In this document: one piece after another, positions 1-13,079 of the stretch
Position numbering within the stretch: the stretch's first letter is position 1
Layout of the letters: the number at the start of each line of letters is the position of its first letter
Source of the DNA: Burkholderiales bacterium
GTDB taxonomy: Bacteria; Pseudomonadota; Gammaproteobacteria; Burkholderiales; Burkholderiaceae_E
DNA: 64,000 nucleotides
Direction of reading: 5' to 3'
NCBI GenBank assembly: GCA_003577305.1
Contig: QEVL01000020.1
Span: 1 to 64,000 of the forward strand
The notes under the pieces: model-generated
What the model saw: the letters and a program-made list of their open reading frames with translations, nothing else
What the model was told of the DNA's origin: nothing
Database searches by the model: none
Made by a program: the position numbers and the translations under genes

Positions 1-141
1 GCGCGGCCCGGCCCAAGGCCCTGCGCAAGGCCCTGTGCGGCCCCCTGCGCGTGGCGCGCGGCGCGGCGCGGGGCGGTGCCCGATGCGAAGCGGCGAGCGG
101 GCCCATGACGCGTGTCTGGCCGTGCGGCGAAAGGAAAGGGG

Positions 142-1092
<951 letters not shown>

Positions 1093-1196
1093 CTAACCGA
1101 GCGCCGCCTGCCGGGCCGAGCTGTGCGAGGCGGCTTTACCCCGCTGCCACTTCGTGCTGAGATCGGCGCTCCGCATGGCAGACCGTCGATGCGCCG

Positions 1197-2141
1197 ATGA
1201 ATCTCAGGCAGCTCGAATACTTCGTCCACGTCGCCGAACTCGGCAGCTTCAGCAAGGCCGCGCTGGTGCTCGACATCGCGCAGCCCGCGCTCAGCCGCCA
1301 GGTGCGCGCGCTCGAGACCGAGTTGCGCGAAACGCTGCTGCTGCGCAACGGCCGCGGCGTGCGCCTCACCGAGGCCGGCAGGCGCCTCTTCGAGCACGGC
1401 GTCGGCATCCTGCAGATGGTGTCGCGCGCCCGTGAAGACATGGGCGCGAATCGCGACGAGCCCGTCGGGCGAATCGTGATCGGCCTGCCGCCGAGCATGG
1501 GCCGCCAGCTCACGCTGCCACTGATCGACGCGTTCCGCCGGCAGCTGCCGCGCGCGCGCCTGGCGATCGTCGAGGGGCTGTCGGCGCACATCGCCGAATG
1601 GATCGTCACCGGACGCGTCGACCTCGGGCTACTGCACAACCCGCAGGCTGCGCCGGCGCTCGAGATCACTCCGCTGCTCGACGAGGCCCTGTGCCTGGTG
1701 CAGCCCGCGCCCGGCAGGCGCGCACGCGCACGCAGCCGCACGCAGCGCGGCCCGCTGCCGCTGCGCGAACTGCCCGGCTTTCCGCTCATCGTTCCCGACC
1801 GCTCGCACGCGATCCGCAAGCTGATCGAAACCCAGGCGATGCTGGCAGGCATCGAGCTCGACATCGCGTGGGAAGTCGCCAGCGTGCCGTCGATCGTCGA
1901 CCTGGTCTGTGCCGGCTACGGTCATGCGGTGCTCTCGGCGGGCGCGGTCGCCGCATCGGGCCGCGCCGCGGAACTCGCGGCGCGACCGCTGGTCGAACCG
2001 CAGCTGAGCAGCGTGCTGTGCCTGGCCGCCTCGGCCCACAAGCGGCCGACGCCGCTCGCGCACCAGGCGTCGCGACTGCTGCGCGAACTGGTCGAGGCGC
2101 TGCCGATGCCGCGGCTTTCCATGCCGAATCGGCATAGCTGA
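1197..2141 (+). CDS. LysR-family transcriptional regulator of the protocatechuate cluster
   Basis: A 314-residue LysR-type regulator. The N-terminal winged helix-turn-helix starts MNLRQLEYFVHVAELGSFSK, with the recognition-helix region AQPALSRQVRALE near residues 29-41. A periplasmic-binding-like effector domain follows to the end. It lies head-on to the catabolic genes on the same strand, 76 bases before the first enzyme gene, and divergent from argB. The effector is probably a pathway aromatic or ring-cleavage intermediate, but this is inferred from position only. Its sequence looks nearer the Nac/Cbl-like branch than BenM/CatR types, so the ligand cannot be named. Confidence 0.88.
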   Translation: MNLRQLEYFVHVAELGSFSKAALVLDIAQPALSRQVRALETELRETLLLRNGRGVRLTEAGRRLFEHGVGILQMVSRAREDMGANRDEPVGRIVIGLPPSMGRQLTLPLIDAFRRQLPRARLAIVEGLSAHIAEWIVTGRVDLGLLHNPQAAPALEITPLLDEALCLVQPAPGRRARARSRTQRGPLPLRELPGFPLIVPDRSHAIRKLIETQAMLAGIELDIAWEVASVPSIVDLVCAGYGHAVLSAGAVAASGRAAELAARPLVEPQLSSVLCLAASAHKRPTPLAHQASRLLRELVEALPMPRLSMPNRHS

Positions 2142-2217
2142 TATCGTCCAGCCTTGCTGAATCGGTGGGTACCGCGTGCGAGAATCGCGGATCCGAGACC
2201 GGTTCGGGAGCCGATCC

Positions 2218-3336
2218 ATGCAGACCGCCATTCCCTGCCTGTTCATGCGCGGCGGCACCTCGCGAGGCCCGTTCTTCGACGAGGCCGACCTGCCCGCCGA
2301 CGTCGCGACGCGCGACCGCGTGCTGCTGGCCGTGATGGGTTCGCCCGATCGCCGGCAGATCGACGGCCTGGGCGGCGCGCACCCGCTCACCAGCAAGGTC
2401 GGAATCGTCCGGCGCAGCAAGACCCCGGGCGTCGATCTCGACTTCCTGTTCGCGCAGCTGCAGCCCGATCGCGACACGGTGGACACCACCCCGAACTGCG
2501 GCAACATGCTCGCGGCGGTGGTGCCGTTCGCGCTGGAGACCGGCCTGGCCGCCCCGCAGGGCGACAGCACCACGCTGCGCGTGCTCACGCTGAACACCGA
2601 CATGCAGTGCGACATCACGGTGCGCACGCCGATGACGCCTGGCGGGCGCCGCGTCGAGTACTCGGGCGATGCGCGCATCGACGGCGTTCCGGGCACCTCG
2701 TCGCCGATCACGATCAACTTCCTCGACACTGCCGGCTCGGTCTGCCCGGGGCTGCTGCCCACCGGCCGCGTTCTCGACCGGATCGAGGTTCCGGGCGTCG
2801 GAAGCATCGAGGCGACCTGCATCGACAACGGCATGCCGATGGTGCTGCTGCGCGCCGCCGACGTGGGCCGCACCGGCTACGAGTCGGCCGCCGGGCTCAA
2901 CGCCGACACCGAACTGAAAGCGCGCATCGAGGCGCTGCGGCTGGTGGCGGGCCCGCTGATGGGGCTGGGCGACGTGACGGCGAAGAACTACCCGAAGATG
3001 TGCCTGGTCGCGCCGCCGCGCGCCGGTGGCAGCATCGCCACGCGCTGCTTCATTCCGCACGTCTGCCACGAGGCGATCGGCGTGCTCGCGGCGGTCACGG
3101 TGGGCACCGCCTGCGTGCTCGACGGCTCGATCACGCAGGGAGTCGCGAGCGTTGCCGGGGGCACCGTGAAGACCGTCTCGGTCGAGCACCCCAGCGGCGA
3201 GTTCAGCGTCGAGCTCGAACTCGACCCGGCCAACCCGCAGAACGTCGTGCGTGCCGCGCTGCTGCGCACCGCGCGGCTGATCATGCGCGGCGAAGTCATG
3301 ATTCCCGATTCGGTCTGGAGAGGACGGCAACGATGA
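2218..3336 (+). CDS. 4-oxalomesaconate tautomerase, PrpF family (GalD/LigU-like)
   Basis: PrpF-family proteins have a diaminopimelate-epimerase-like double fold. In protocatechuate 4,5-cleavage clusters, members (GalD of Pseudomonas, LigU of Sphingobium) isomerise 4-oxalomesaconate. The product here is 372 residues and opens with CLFMRGGTSRGPFF. It carries the family signature TPNCGNMLAAVVPFALE near residue 91 and NGMPMVLLRA near residue 203. The start is ATG at 2218, with GGGAG nine bases upstream; an in-frame GTG at 2176 would add 14 residues without family similarity. The stop codon overlaps the ATG of the next gene. Methylaconitate isomerase (PrpF proper) is excluded only by context: no methylcitrate-cycle genes are nearby. 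Confidence 0.85.
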   Translation: MQTAIPCLFMRGGTSRGPFFDEADLPADVATRDRVLLAVMGSPDRRQIDGLGGAHPLTSKVGIVRRSKTPGVDLDFLFAQLQPDRDTVDTTPNCGNMLAAVVPFALETGLAAPQGDSTTLRVLTLNTDMQCDITVRTPMTPGGRRVEYSGDARIDGVPGTSSPITINFLDTAGSVCPGLLPTGRVLDRIEVPGVGSIEATCIDNGMPMVLLRAADVGRTGYESAAGLNADTELKARIEALRLVAGPLMGLGDVTAKNYPKMCLVAPPRAGGSIATRCFIPHVCHEAIGVLAAVTVGTACVLDGSITQGVASVAGGTVKTVSVEHPSGEFSVELELDPANPQNVVRAALLRTARLIMRGEVMIPDSVWRGRQR

Positions 3337-4358
3337 TCATCGACATCCACGGTCACTACACCACTGCCCCGAAGCCGCTCGAAGACTGGCGCAACCGGCA
3401 GATCGCGGGCCTGAAAGACCCGTCGGCGGCGCCGAAAGCCTCCGAGCTGAGAATCTCCGACGACGAGGTGCGCGAGTCGATCGAGAAGAACCAGCTCGCG
3501 AAAATGAAGGAGCGCGGCAGCGACCTCACCGTGTTCTCGCCGCGCGCGAGCTTCATGGCGCACCACATCGGCAACTTCGAGACCAGCTCGACCTGGGCGG
3601 CGATCTGCAACGAGCTGTGCCACCGGGTGAGCCGGCTGTTTCCCGAGAACTTCATCGGCGCGGCGATGCTGCCGCAATCGCCCGGCGTCGATCCCCGCAC
3701 CTGCATCCCCGAGCTCGAGAAGTGCGTGAAGGAATACGGCTTCGTCGCGATCAACCTGAACCCCGATCCGTCGGGCGGGCACTGGACCTCGCCGCCGCTG
3801 TCCGACCGCCACTGGTACCCGATCTACGAGAAGATGGTCGAGCTCGAGATCCCGGCGATGATCCACGTGAGCACCAGCTGCAACGCCTGCTTCCACACCA
3901 CCGGCGCGCACTACCTGAACGCCGACACCACCGCGTTCATGCAGTGCCTCACCTCCGACCTGTTCCGCGACTTCCCGACGCTGAAGTTCGTGATCCCGCA
4001 CGGCGGCGGCGCGGTGCCCTATCACTGGGGGCGCTTTCGCGGCCTGGCGCAGGAGCTGAAGAAGCCGCTGCTGAAGGAGCATCTCCTGAACAACGTCTTC
4101 TTCGACACCTGCGTCTATCACCAGCCCGGCATCGACCTGCTGGCGAAAGTGATCCCGGTCGACAACATCCTGTTCGCCAGCGAGATGATCGGCGCGGTGC
4201 GCGGCATCGATCCCGAAACCGGCCACTACTACGACGACACGAAGCGCTACATCGAGGCTTCGGCGCTCTCGGCCGAAGACCGCCACAAGGTCTACGAGGG
4301 CAATGCGCGGCGCGTCTATCCGCGGCTCGACCGGGCGCTGAAGGCGCGTGGCCTCTGA
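3333..4358 (+). CDS. ligJ: 4-oxalomesaconate hydratase, amidohydrolase family (LigJ-type)
   Basis: LigJ adds water to 4-oxalomesaconate to give 4-carboxy-4-hydroxy-2-oxoadipate. The 341-residue protein is an amidohydrolase_2-type TIM barrel. It has the N-terminal metal-binding stretch DIHGHY (residues 4-9), central [19 protein letters not shown] and [14 protein letters not shown], and a late conserved Glu/Asp region ([14 protein letters not shown]). Length agrees with LigJ, and the zinc-independent GalB-type hydratase is a different family. The ATG overlaps the stop of the tautomerase gene (ATGA), so the two are translationally coupled. The gene order tautomerase-hydratase-aldolase follows the reaction order. 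Confidence 0.88.
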   Translation: MIIDIHGHYTTAPKPLEDWRNRQIAGLKDPSAAPKASELRISDDEVRESIEKNQLAKMKERGSDLTVFSPRASFMAHHIGNFETSSTWAAICNELCHRVSRLFPENFIGAAMLPQSPGVDPRTCIPELEKCVKEYGFVAINLNPDPSGGHWTSPPLSDRHWYPIYEKMVELEIPAMIHVSTSCNACFHTTGAHYLNADTTAFMQCLTSDLFRDFPTLKFVIPHGGGAVPYHWGRFRGLAQELKKPLLKEHLLNNVFFDTCVYHQPGIDLLAKVIPVDNILFASEMIGAVRGIDPETGHYYDDTKRYIEASALSAEDRHKVYEGNARRVYPRLDRALKARGL

Positions 4359-4377
4359 AACGAAGGAGCGACCCATC

Positions 4378-5061
4378 ATGTACAACCTCGGCATCGTCAG
4401 ACGCAACATCCAGCGCGCCGATCCCGCCGCCGTCGCGAAGCTCGCGCGCTTCGGCGTGGCCACCATCCACGAAGCGATGGGCCGCACCGGGCTGATGAAG
4501 CCGTACATGCGCCCGATCTACACCGGCGCGCACCTGTGCGGAACCGCGGTGACGGTGCTGCTGCACCCGGGCGACAACTGGATGATGCACGTCGCCGCCG
4601 AGCAGCTGCGCGACGGCGACGTCGTCGTCGCGGCCTGCAGCGCCAACAGCGACGACGGCTTCTTCGGCGACCTGCTGGCCACCTCGTTCCGGGCCCGCGG
4701 TGCGCGCGGCCTGGTGATCGACGGCGGCGTACGCGACGTGAAAGACCTCACCGCCATGCAGTTCCCGGTGTTCTCGCGCGCGATCAGCGCCAAGGGCACG
4801 ATCAAGGCGACGCTCGGCTCGGTCAACGTGCCGGTGGTCTGCGCCGGCGCGATCGTGAACCCGGGCGACGTGGTCGTCGCCGACGACGACGGCGTGGTCG
4901 TGGTACCGGCCGCGATGGCACAGCAGGCGGCCGACGCCGCCGAGGCGCGCGAGGCCAACGAGGCCGACAAGCGCGCGAAGCTCGCCGCGGGCGTGCTCGG
5001 GCTCGACATGTACAGGATGCGCGAAGCCCTCGAGAAGGCCGGGCTCAAGTACGTCGACTGA
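4378..5061 (+). CDS. ligK: 4-carboxy-4-hydroxy-2-oxoadipate aldolase, RraA-like (LigK/GalC)
   Basis: This class II pyruvate aldolase cleaves 4-carboxy-4-hydroxy-2-oxoadipate to pyruvate and oxaloacetate, the last step of protocatechuate 4,5-cleavage. The 227-residue product has the RraA/HMG aldolase core: [15 protein letters not shown] followed by [10 protein letters not shown], containing the Arg and the metal-binding Asp of the family. ATG at 4378 is chosen because AAGGAG sits 11 bases upstream and the length then equals characterised members; an in-frame ATG at 4348 overlaps ligJ. RNase E inhibitor RraA shares the fold but is shorter and lacks this context. Confidence 0.9.
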   Translation: MYNLGIVRRNIQRADPAAVAKLARFGVATIHEAMGRTGLMKPYMRPIYTGAHLCGTAVTVLLHPGDNWMMHVAAEQLRDGDVVVAACSANSDDGFFGDLLATSFRARGARGLVIDGGVRDVKDLTAMQFPVFSRAISAKGTIKATLGSVNVPVVCAGAIVNPGDVVVADDDGVVVVPAAMAQQAADAAEAREANEADKRAKLAAGVLGLDMYRMREALEKAGLKYVD

Positions 5062-5063
5062 TC

Positions 5064-5999
5064 ATGGCCATTGCCCCCGATCCCCTGCAGTGGCGCGTCG
5101 GCCTCGTCGGCTACGGCGAGGTCGGGCGCATCCTGGCCGAAGACCTGCGCGCGCGCGGGCTCGCCCGCGTGTGCGCCTTCGACCTGAAGCTCGGTGGCGA
5201 CGCGGCCGGGCCGCTGCGCGAGCACGCGCAGGCGCACGGCGTGACGCTGGCGGCCACGCACGCCGAACTCGCGGCCGGCGCCGACTTCATCGTCTCCGCG
5301 GTCACCGCGAGCCAGGCAGTGCCGGTGGCCCAGGCCTGTGCGCCGGCGATTCGCGCCGGCACCTGGTTCCTCGACTTCAACTCCGCCTCGCCGGGCGCCA
5401 AGCGGCGCGCCGCGCAACTCGTCGATGCCGCCGGCGGCCGCTACGTCGAGGGCGCGGTGATGACCTCGATTCCGCCCTATCGCATCCGCGTGCCGCTGCT
5501 GCTCGGCGGACCGCACGCCGCGGCGCTCGCGCCGCTGGCGGGTGCGCTCGGCTTCGATGCGAAAGTCGCCTCGCCGAAGCTCGGCGTCGCGTCGGCCACC
5601 AAGATGTGCCGCAGCGTGATGATCAAGGGGCTCGAGGCGATGGTGATCGAGAGCTTCACCGCCGCGCGCGCGCTGGGCGTCGAAGACGCGGTGCTGGCCT
5701 CGCTCGCCGAGACTTTCCCCGGCATCGACTGGGAGAAGCAGGGCAGCTATTTCTTCCAGCGCGTGATCCAGCACGGGCGCCGCCGCGCCGAGGAAGTGCG
5801 CGAGGTCGCGCAGACGGTGCGCGAGACCGGACTCGAACCCTGGTCGGCCGCCGGCACCGCCGAGCGCCAGGCCTGGATGGCCGACCTCGCCGACGCGGGC
5901 GTCTTCGGCGACAAGGACGCGCCGCGCGGCGACTGGCGCGTCGAGGCCGACCGGATCATCGCCACGCTCGAGACGGCCGGAACGGGCCACGACGGCTGA
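5064..5999 (+). CDS. NAD(P)-binding 6-phosphogluconate-dehydrogenase-like protein (DUF1932 type), role unassigned
   Basis: The 311-residue protein begins with a Rossmann nucleotide-binding motif, VGLVGYGEVGRILAEDL (residues 12-28). A beta-hydroxyacid-dehydrogenase segment DFNSASPGAKR and a helical C-terminal domain with SATKMCRSVMIKGLEA follow. The latter contains the catalytic-Lys-like position and resembles DUF1932 domains. It starts two bases after the aldolase stop and lies 34 bases before ligI, so it is inside the operon. No standard step of the 4,5-cleavage route needs a second dehydrogenase of this family. It may act on a side product or an upstream substrate; the function is not known to me. 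Confidence 0.8.
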   Translation: MAIAPDPLQWRVGLVGYGEVGRILAEDLRARGLARVCAFDLKLGGDAAGPLREHAQAHGVTLAATHAELAAGADFIVSAVTASQAVPVAQACAPAIRAGTWFLDFNSASPGAKRRAAQLVDAAGGRYVEGAVMTSIPPYRIRVPLLLGGPHAAALAPLAGALGFDAKVASPKLGVASATKMCRSVMIKGLEAMVIESFTAARALGVEDAVLASLAETFPGIDWEKQGSYFFQRVIQHGRRRAEEVREVAQTVRETGLEPWSAAGTAERQAWMADLADAGVFGDKDAPRGDWRVEADRIIATLETAGTGHDG

Positions 6000-6033
6000 C
6001 GACGAGCGCACGAATCCGCCGCGGGAGACGACG

Positions 6034-6954
6034 ATGCAATTCCAGGTGACCCCGGGCTGGCTGCCCTTTCACCCGAACCCGTCGAAGCCGCGCTTCCGGG
6101 TGCCGGACGGCGCGGTCGACGCGCACTGCCACGTGTTCGGTCCCGGCGCGCAGTTCCCGTATGCGCCCGAGCGCAAGTACACGCCCTGCGACGCGTCGAA
6201 AGACCGGTTGTTCGCGCTGCGCGACCACCTCGGCTTTGCGCGCAACGTGATCGTCCAGGCCACCTGCCACGGCAGCGACAACCGCGCGCTGGTCGATGCG
6301 CTGCGCCACTCGGCTGGCCGCGCGCGCGGCGTGGCCACCGTGCGGCGCCACGTCACCGAAGCAGAGCTGCGCGAGATGCACGACGCGGGCGTTCGCGGCG
6401 TGCGCTTCAATTTCGTTCGCCGGCTGGTCGACTTCACGCCGAAAGACGAACTGATGGAGATCGCGGCGCGCATCGCGCCGCTGGGCTGGCACGTCGTCGT
6501 CTACTTCGAGGCGGCCGATCTCCCGGAGCTGCAGGACTTCTTCACCGCGCTGCCGGCCACCGTCGTGGTCGATCACATGGGCCGGCCCGACGTACGCAAG
6601 CCGGTCGACGGCCCGGAGTTCGAGCGGTTCGTGAAGTTCATGCGCGACTACCCGAACGTGTGGTCGAAGGTGAGCTGCCCCGAGCGGCTGAGCGTCTCGG
6701 GCCCGCCGGCGCTCGACGGCGAGCGCGAGGCGTATCGCGACGTGGTGCCGTTCGCGCGCCGCATCGTCGAGACTTTCCCCGATCGCGTGCTCTGGGGCAC
6801 CGACTGGCCGCATCCGAACCTGAAGGACCACATGCCGGACGACGGCCTGCTGGTGGACTTCATCCCGCACGTCGCGCCCACTGCCGGGTTGCAGCGCAAG
6901 CTGCTGGTGGACAATCCGATGCGGCTCTACTGGCCCGAGCAGTCACCACCATGA
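6034..6954 (+). CDS. ligI: 2-pyrone-4,6-dicarboxylate lactonase
   Basis: LigI hydrolyses 2-pyrone-4,6-dicarboxylate to 4-oxalomesaconate / 4-carboxy-2-hydroxymuconate. The 306-residue amidohydrolase has the DAHCH strand with His31 and His33 at the positions used by characterised LigI. It also has VVDHMGRPDV (His181) and the catalytic-Asp segment GTDWPHPN (Asp257). Enzymes of this family work without a bound metal. The start at 6034 has a GGGAG box upstream. It is the last gene before the 0.9-kb hairpin region that separates it from ligA. Confidence 0.93.
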   Translation: MQFQVTPGWLPFHPNPSKPRFRVPDGAVDAHCHVFGPGAQFPYAPERKYTPCDASKDRLFALRDHLGFARNVIVQATCHGSDNRALVDALRHSAGRARGVATVRRHVTEAELREMHDAGVRGVRFNFVRRLVDFTPKDELMEIAARIAPLGWHVVVYFEAADLPELQDFFTALPATVVVDHMGRPDVRKPVDGPEFERFVKFMRDYPNVWSKVSCPERLSVSGPPALDGEREAYRDVVPFARRIVETFPDRVLWGTDWPHPNLKDHMPDDGLLVDFIPHVAPTAGLQRKLLVDNPMRLYWPEQSPP

Positions 6955-7005
6955 AGCGCCCCCGTTCCACCAAAGCCTGGCGCGTCGCGGCAGGCCGCAG
7001 CGAAT

Positions 7006-7435
7006 GGCCGCCGGGGCGGGCGTGCCCGGGCCAACCGCCAAGGGGCCGCGCACCGCGCAGGGCGGCGCCAAGCGGCGAAATGGGCCGCAGCCGCCGCCGC
7101 CGGCAGCGCGGCGCGCCCGGGGCGCACCGGGTGCTGGCTGCAGCGGTCGGTGCTGCGCACCGACTCCCCTCCGCTGCTCGCCTCGGGGTCGTGCGGCGCA
7201 ACTCGCTTCGCTCGCTGCGCTCGCTTCGCTCAGACACAGCGCCGCAAGTCAGAAGTACGAAGCGCGCTTCGCGCGCCGACCCCGAGACTGCGCTGCTCGG
7301 CGCCGCAGAAGGCACCCGGTGCGCCCCGGGCGTGCCGCGCTGCCGGCGGCTGCGGCCCATTTCGCCGCTTGGCGCCGCCCTGCGCGGTGCGCGGCCCCTT
7401 GGCGGTTGGCCCGGGCACGCCCGCCCCGGCGGGCC
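7006..7435. repeat. Composite inverted-repeat element A (arms 7006-7134 and 7312-7435)
   Basis: The left arm (7006-7134) is repeated as reverse complement at 7312-7435. About 122 positions pair, with one substitution, a 6-base extra CCGCCG in the left arm and a one-base difference at the outer end; roughly 88 bases in the middle are uninterrupted. The 177-base loop contains an iterated CGCTTCGCT/CGCTGCGCT tract (about 7203-7230) and a small palindrome GCGCGCTTCGCGCGC near 7262. No T-run follows, so a simple intrinsic terminator is unlikely. All reading frames crossing it are arginine/alanine-rich GC shadows. The element fills the ligI-ligA gap with element B. Confidence 0.9.
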
Positions 7436-7509
7436 TGCCTCGAAGGCAAGGTCGGTGGCACTCCAGGCGAAGACGGGGCCGTTCCTCGCGAACACCGCTA
7501 CGGTGATCA

Positions 7510-10089
<2,580 letters not shown>

Positions 10090-10099
10090 CGCAGCCCCG

Positions 10100-11098
10100 A
10101 TGCGCGCCGGCCGCGGCACACCGCTTCGCTCGCCATCGCGCCGCGCGCTGCTGGGAGCCGCTGCGGGCGCGGCCGCGTGGCCCGCCGCCTTCGCCCAGCG
10201 CGACTATCCCGCGCGGCCGATCACGCTGGTCGTGCCCTTCGCAGCCGGCGGCATCGCCGACCTCACCGCGCGGCTGGTCGCGCGCGCGATGGGCAGGGCG
10301 CTCGGGCAGTCCGTCGTGATCGACAACCGTCCGGGCGCCGGCGGAATCGTCGCGACCAGAATGGTGGTCAGCGCGGCACCCGACGGCTACACCGCGCTGC
10401 TGCTGAGCAATGCGAACGCGATCAGCGCCAGCCTGTTCCGCAAGCTGCCTTTCGACCTGACCCGCGACCTTGCACCGGTCGGCACGATCGGCTTCTTCGA
10501 CCTGGTGCTGTGCGTCGATTCGCGCTCGCGCTTTCGAGCACTGCCCGACCTGCTCGCCCACGCGCGCGCGAATCCCGGAAAGCTCACGATCGGCACGATC
10601 GCGATCGGCTCCACGCAGCATCTGGCGGCCGAGCTTTTCAGGTCGCGCACCGGAACCGACGCGGTGATCGTGCCGTACAACGCAACACCGGCGCTGCTCG
10701 GCGCGCTGCGCGCCGGCGAGGTCGACCTGGTCTTCGAGATCCTCGGCCCGGTGCTGCCGCAGATCGCCGGCGGCGCGCTGCGGCCGCTCGCGGTCAGCGC
10801 CGCGCGGCGCAACCGCGTGCTGCCGACCACGCCCACGGTGCAGGAAGGCGGCGTCGCCGACTACGACGTCGCATCGTGGAACGCGCTGGCAGTGCCGGTC
10901 GCGACGCCGCAGCCGATCGTCGCGCGGCTGAACACCGCGCTGCGCGATGCGCTCGCCGTGCCCGCGCTCGCCCAGCGCCTGCTCGAAATGGGCGTGCGCC
11001 CGCAGGCCGGCACGCCGGCCGAGCTCGACGCGCTGCTCGAGCGCGAGATCCGGCGTTGGCGCGAAGTGATCGCGGCCGCGAAGATCCCGCTTCGGTAA
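10100..11098 (+). CDS. Tripartite tricarboxylate transporter (Bug) solute-binding protein
   Basis: A 332-residue periplasmic binding protein of the Bug/TctC family. The N-terminus has SRRALLGAAAGAAAW then AFA, a Sec or Tat-like signal peptide. The mature part carries family landmarks: RPITLVVPFAAGGIADLTAR, IDNRPGAGGIVAT and GYTALLLSNAN. It begins ten bases after ligC, so it closes the operon. No TctA/TctB membrane genes are present here; Bug proteins are often orphans that share a distant permease. The ligand is probably an aromatic or tricarboxylic acid of this pathway, inferred from context only. Confidence 0.87.
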   Translation: MRAGRGTPLRSPSRRALLGAAAGAAAWPAAFAQRDYPARPITLVVPFAAGGIADLTARLVARAMGRALGQSVVIDNRPGAGGIVATRMVVSAAPDGYTALLLSNANAISASLFRKLPFDLTRDLAPVGTIGFFDLVLCVDSRSRFRALPDLLAHARANPGKLTIGTIAIGSTQHLAAELFRSRTGTDAVIVPYNATPALLGALRAGEVDLVFEILGPVLPQIAGGALRPLAVSAARRNRVLPTTPTVQEGGVADYDVASWNALAVPVATPQPIVARLNTALRDALAVPALAQRLLEMGVRPQAGTPAELDALLEREIRRWREVIAAAKIPLR

Positions 11099-11101
11099 GC
11101 C

Positions 11102-12436
11102 CTAGAGGATGTAGCGCGCCAGGTCCTCGCTCTTCGCGAGGTTCTCCAGCCGGGCGTCGACGAACGCCGCGTCGATCGTCACCGTCTCGCCGCTGCGCCG
11201 GGCGGCAGCAAACGAGATCTCCTCGAGCAGCTTCTCCATCACGGTCGAGAGCCGGCGCGCGCCGATGTTTTCGGTCTTCTCGTTGACCGAAGACGCGATC
11301 TCGGCGAGCCGGCGCACGCCCTCGGCGGTGAACACCAGCCGCACGCCCTCGGTGGCGAGCAGCGCCTCGTACTGGCGCGTGAGGCTGGCGTCGGTCTCGA
11401 CCAGGATGCGCACGAAGTCGTCGGCCGACAGCGAACCGAGCTCGACGCGGATCGGCAGGCGGCCCTGCAGTTCGGGGATGAGATCCGACGGTCGCGACAG
11501 GTGAAACGCGCCCGATGCGATGAACAGGATGTGGTCGGTGCGCACGACTCCGTAGCGGGTGTTCACCGCGGTGCCCTCGATCAGCGGCAGCAGGTCGCGC
11601 TGCACGCCCTGGCGCGAAACGTCGGCGCCGTGCGTGTCGCCGCGCGAAGCCACCTTGTCGATCTCGTCGATGAAGACGATGCCGTTCTGCTCGACCGCGC
11701 CGAGCGCCCTGGCCTTGATCTCGTCGTCGTTCAACAGCTTGGCGGCTTCCTCGTCGGCGAGCAGCTTCATCGCGTCGCGGATGCGCAGCTTGCGCGGCTT
11801 GCGCCGCCCCGGCATGTTCGCGAACAGCGACTGCAGCTGCTGCGTCATTTCTTCCATGCCGGCCGGACCCATCAGCTCCAGCGCGGGCATCGACATCGAC
11901 AGCTCGATCTCGATCTCCTTGTCGTCGAGCTCGCCCTCGCGCAGCTTCTTGCGGAATTTCTGCCGCGTGGCCGAGTCGGCCGGCTCGCCGCCTTCGGCCG
12001 AGGCGAAGCCGATGTTGCGCGGCGGCGGCAGCAGCGCGTCGAGCACGCGGTCTTCGGCAGCGTCGAGCGCACGCTGCTGCACGCGCCTGGTCTCCTGCTC
12101 GCGCACCTGCTTGACCGCCATCTCCGCCAGGTCGCGGATGATGGTGTCGACGTCGCGGCCGACGTAGCCCACTTCGGTGAACTTGGTCGCCTCCACCTTG
12201 ATGAACGGGGCGTTCGCGAGCCGGGCCAGGCGCCGCGCGATCTCGGTCTTGCCCACGCCGGTGGGGCCGATCATCAGGATGTTCTTCGGCGTGATCTCCT
12301 GGCGCAGCGGTTCGTCCACCTGCTGGCGGCGCCAGCGGTTGCGCAGCGCGATCGCCACTGCGCGCTTGGCCGCGTCCTGCCCGACGATGTGCTTGTCGAG
12401 CTCGGAGACGATCTCTTCGGGGGTCATCGGGGTCAT
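11102..12436 (-). CDS. hslU: HslU, ATPase subunit of the HslVU protease
   Basis: HslU is the AAA+ unfoldase that feeds substrates to HslV in the cytoplasm. The 444-residue protein has Walker A GPTGVGKT near residue 57, the pore-loop GYVGRDV near residue 89, Walker [11 protein letters not shown] near residue 253, and a C-terminal tail ending LARYIL that docks into HslV. Start ATG at 12436 gives the usual beta-proteobacterial N-terminus with [10 protein letters not shown]; a second in-frame ATG lies three codons in. It is 27 bases downstream of hslV and convergent with the Bug gene, with only 3 bases between stops. Confidence 0.96.
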   Translation of the reverse strand: MTPMTPEEIVSELDKHIVGQDAAKRAVAIALRNRWRRQQVDEPLRQEITPKNILMIGPTGVGKTEIARRLARLANAPFIKVEATKFTEVGYVGRDVDTIIRDLAEMAVKQVREQETRRVQQRALDAAEDRVLDALLPPPRNIGFASAEGGEPADSATRQKFRKKLREGELDDKEIEIELSMSMPALELMGPAGMEEMTQQLQSLFANMPGRRKPRKLRIRDAMKLLADEEAAKLLNDDEIKARALGAVEQNGIVFIDEIDKVASRGDTHGADVSRQGVQRDLLPLIEGTAVNTRYGVVRTDHILFIASGAFHLSRPSDLIPELQGRLPIRVELGSLSADDFVRILVETDASLTRQYEALLATEGVRLVFTAEGVRRLAEIASSVNEKTENIGARRLSTVMEKLLEEISFAAARRSGETVTIDAAFVDARLENLAKSEDLARYIL

Positions 12437-12463
12437 GGGCTGCTTCGCGAGAACGCCTGGCCT

Positions 12464-13000
12464 TCAGCCGAGCGTCTCGACCGTGTGGTGCTGGTTGGTG
12501 TAGATGCAGATCTCGCCGGCGATCGCCAGCGACTTGCGCACGATGGTTTCGGCGTCGAGCGCGGTCTCGCCGAGCAGCGCGCGGGCCGCCGCCTGCGCAT
12601 AGGGCCCGCCGCTGCCGATCGCGATCAGGCCGTGCTCGGGCTCGAGCACGTCGCCGTTGCCGGTGATGACCAGCGACGCCTCGCGATCGGCCACTGCCAG
12701 CATCGCCTCGAGGCGGCGCAGGATCCGGTCGGTGCGCCAGTCTTTCGCGAGTTCGACCGCCGCGCGCACGAGATGCCCCGAGTGCTTGTCGAGCCTGGCC
12801 TCGAAGCGTTCGAACAGCGTGAAGGCGTCGGCGGTGCCGCCGGCAAACCCGGCGAGCACCTGGTCGTTGTAGAGGCGCCGCACCTTGCGGGCGCCCGCCT
12901 TGATGACGACGTTGCCCAGCGTGACCTGGCCGTCGCCGCCCAGCGCGACGCGTCCGTCGCGACGCACCGAGACGATGGTGGTGCCGTGGAACTGTTCCAT
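12464..13000 (-). CDS. hslV: HslV, proteolytic subunit of the HslVU protease
   Basis: HslV is the proteasome-like threonine protease. With the start at 13000 the 178-residue product begins [14 protein letters not shown]. Processing before the first TT would expose the catalytic N-terminal threonine. GDGQVTLGN and [13 protein letters not shown] are standard. A longer in-frame start at 13051 would add 17 residues that do not resemble the family, and no strong ribosome-binding site is evident for either. It forms an operon with hslU. Confidence 0.94.
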   Translation of the reverse strand: MEQFHGTTIVSVRRDGRVALGGDGQVTLGNVVIKAGARKVRRLYNDQVLAGFAGGTADAFTLFERFEARLDKHSGHLVRAAVELAKDWRTDRILRRLEAMLAVADREASLVITGNGDVLEPEHGLIAIGSGGPYAQAAARALLGETALDAETIVRKSLAIAGEICIYTNQHHTVETLG

Positions 13001-13054
13001 GGTTTCGACAGTGGGGGCGGTCGCCGCCGGAACAAGCCCTGCGGACGGCACGAA

Positions 13055-13067
13055 CCGCCGGAGGCGG
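13055..13067 (-). terminator. Hairpin after the STAS-domain gene
   Basis: CCGCC-GGA-GGCGG forms a perfect 5-bp stem 13 bases past the stop of the STAS gene on the minus strand and is followed by TTCG. There is no long U-run. It may separate the STAS gene from hslV, but could be incidental in such GC-rich DNA. Confidence 0.3.
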
Positions 13068-13079
13068 GGATTTGCGGCC

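Noticed and set aside
1-141. A gene downstream of argB at the window edge
   Set aside because: The stretch is GC-rich with short repeated GGCCC words and has no frame with family character or a ribosome-binding site.
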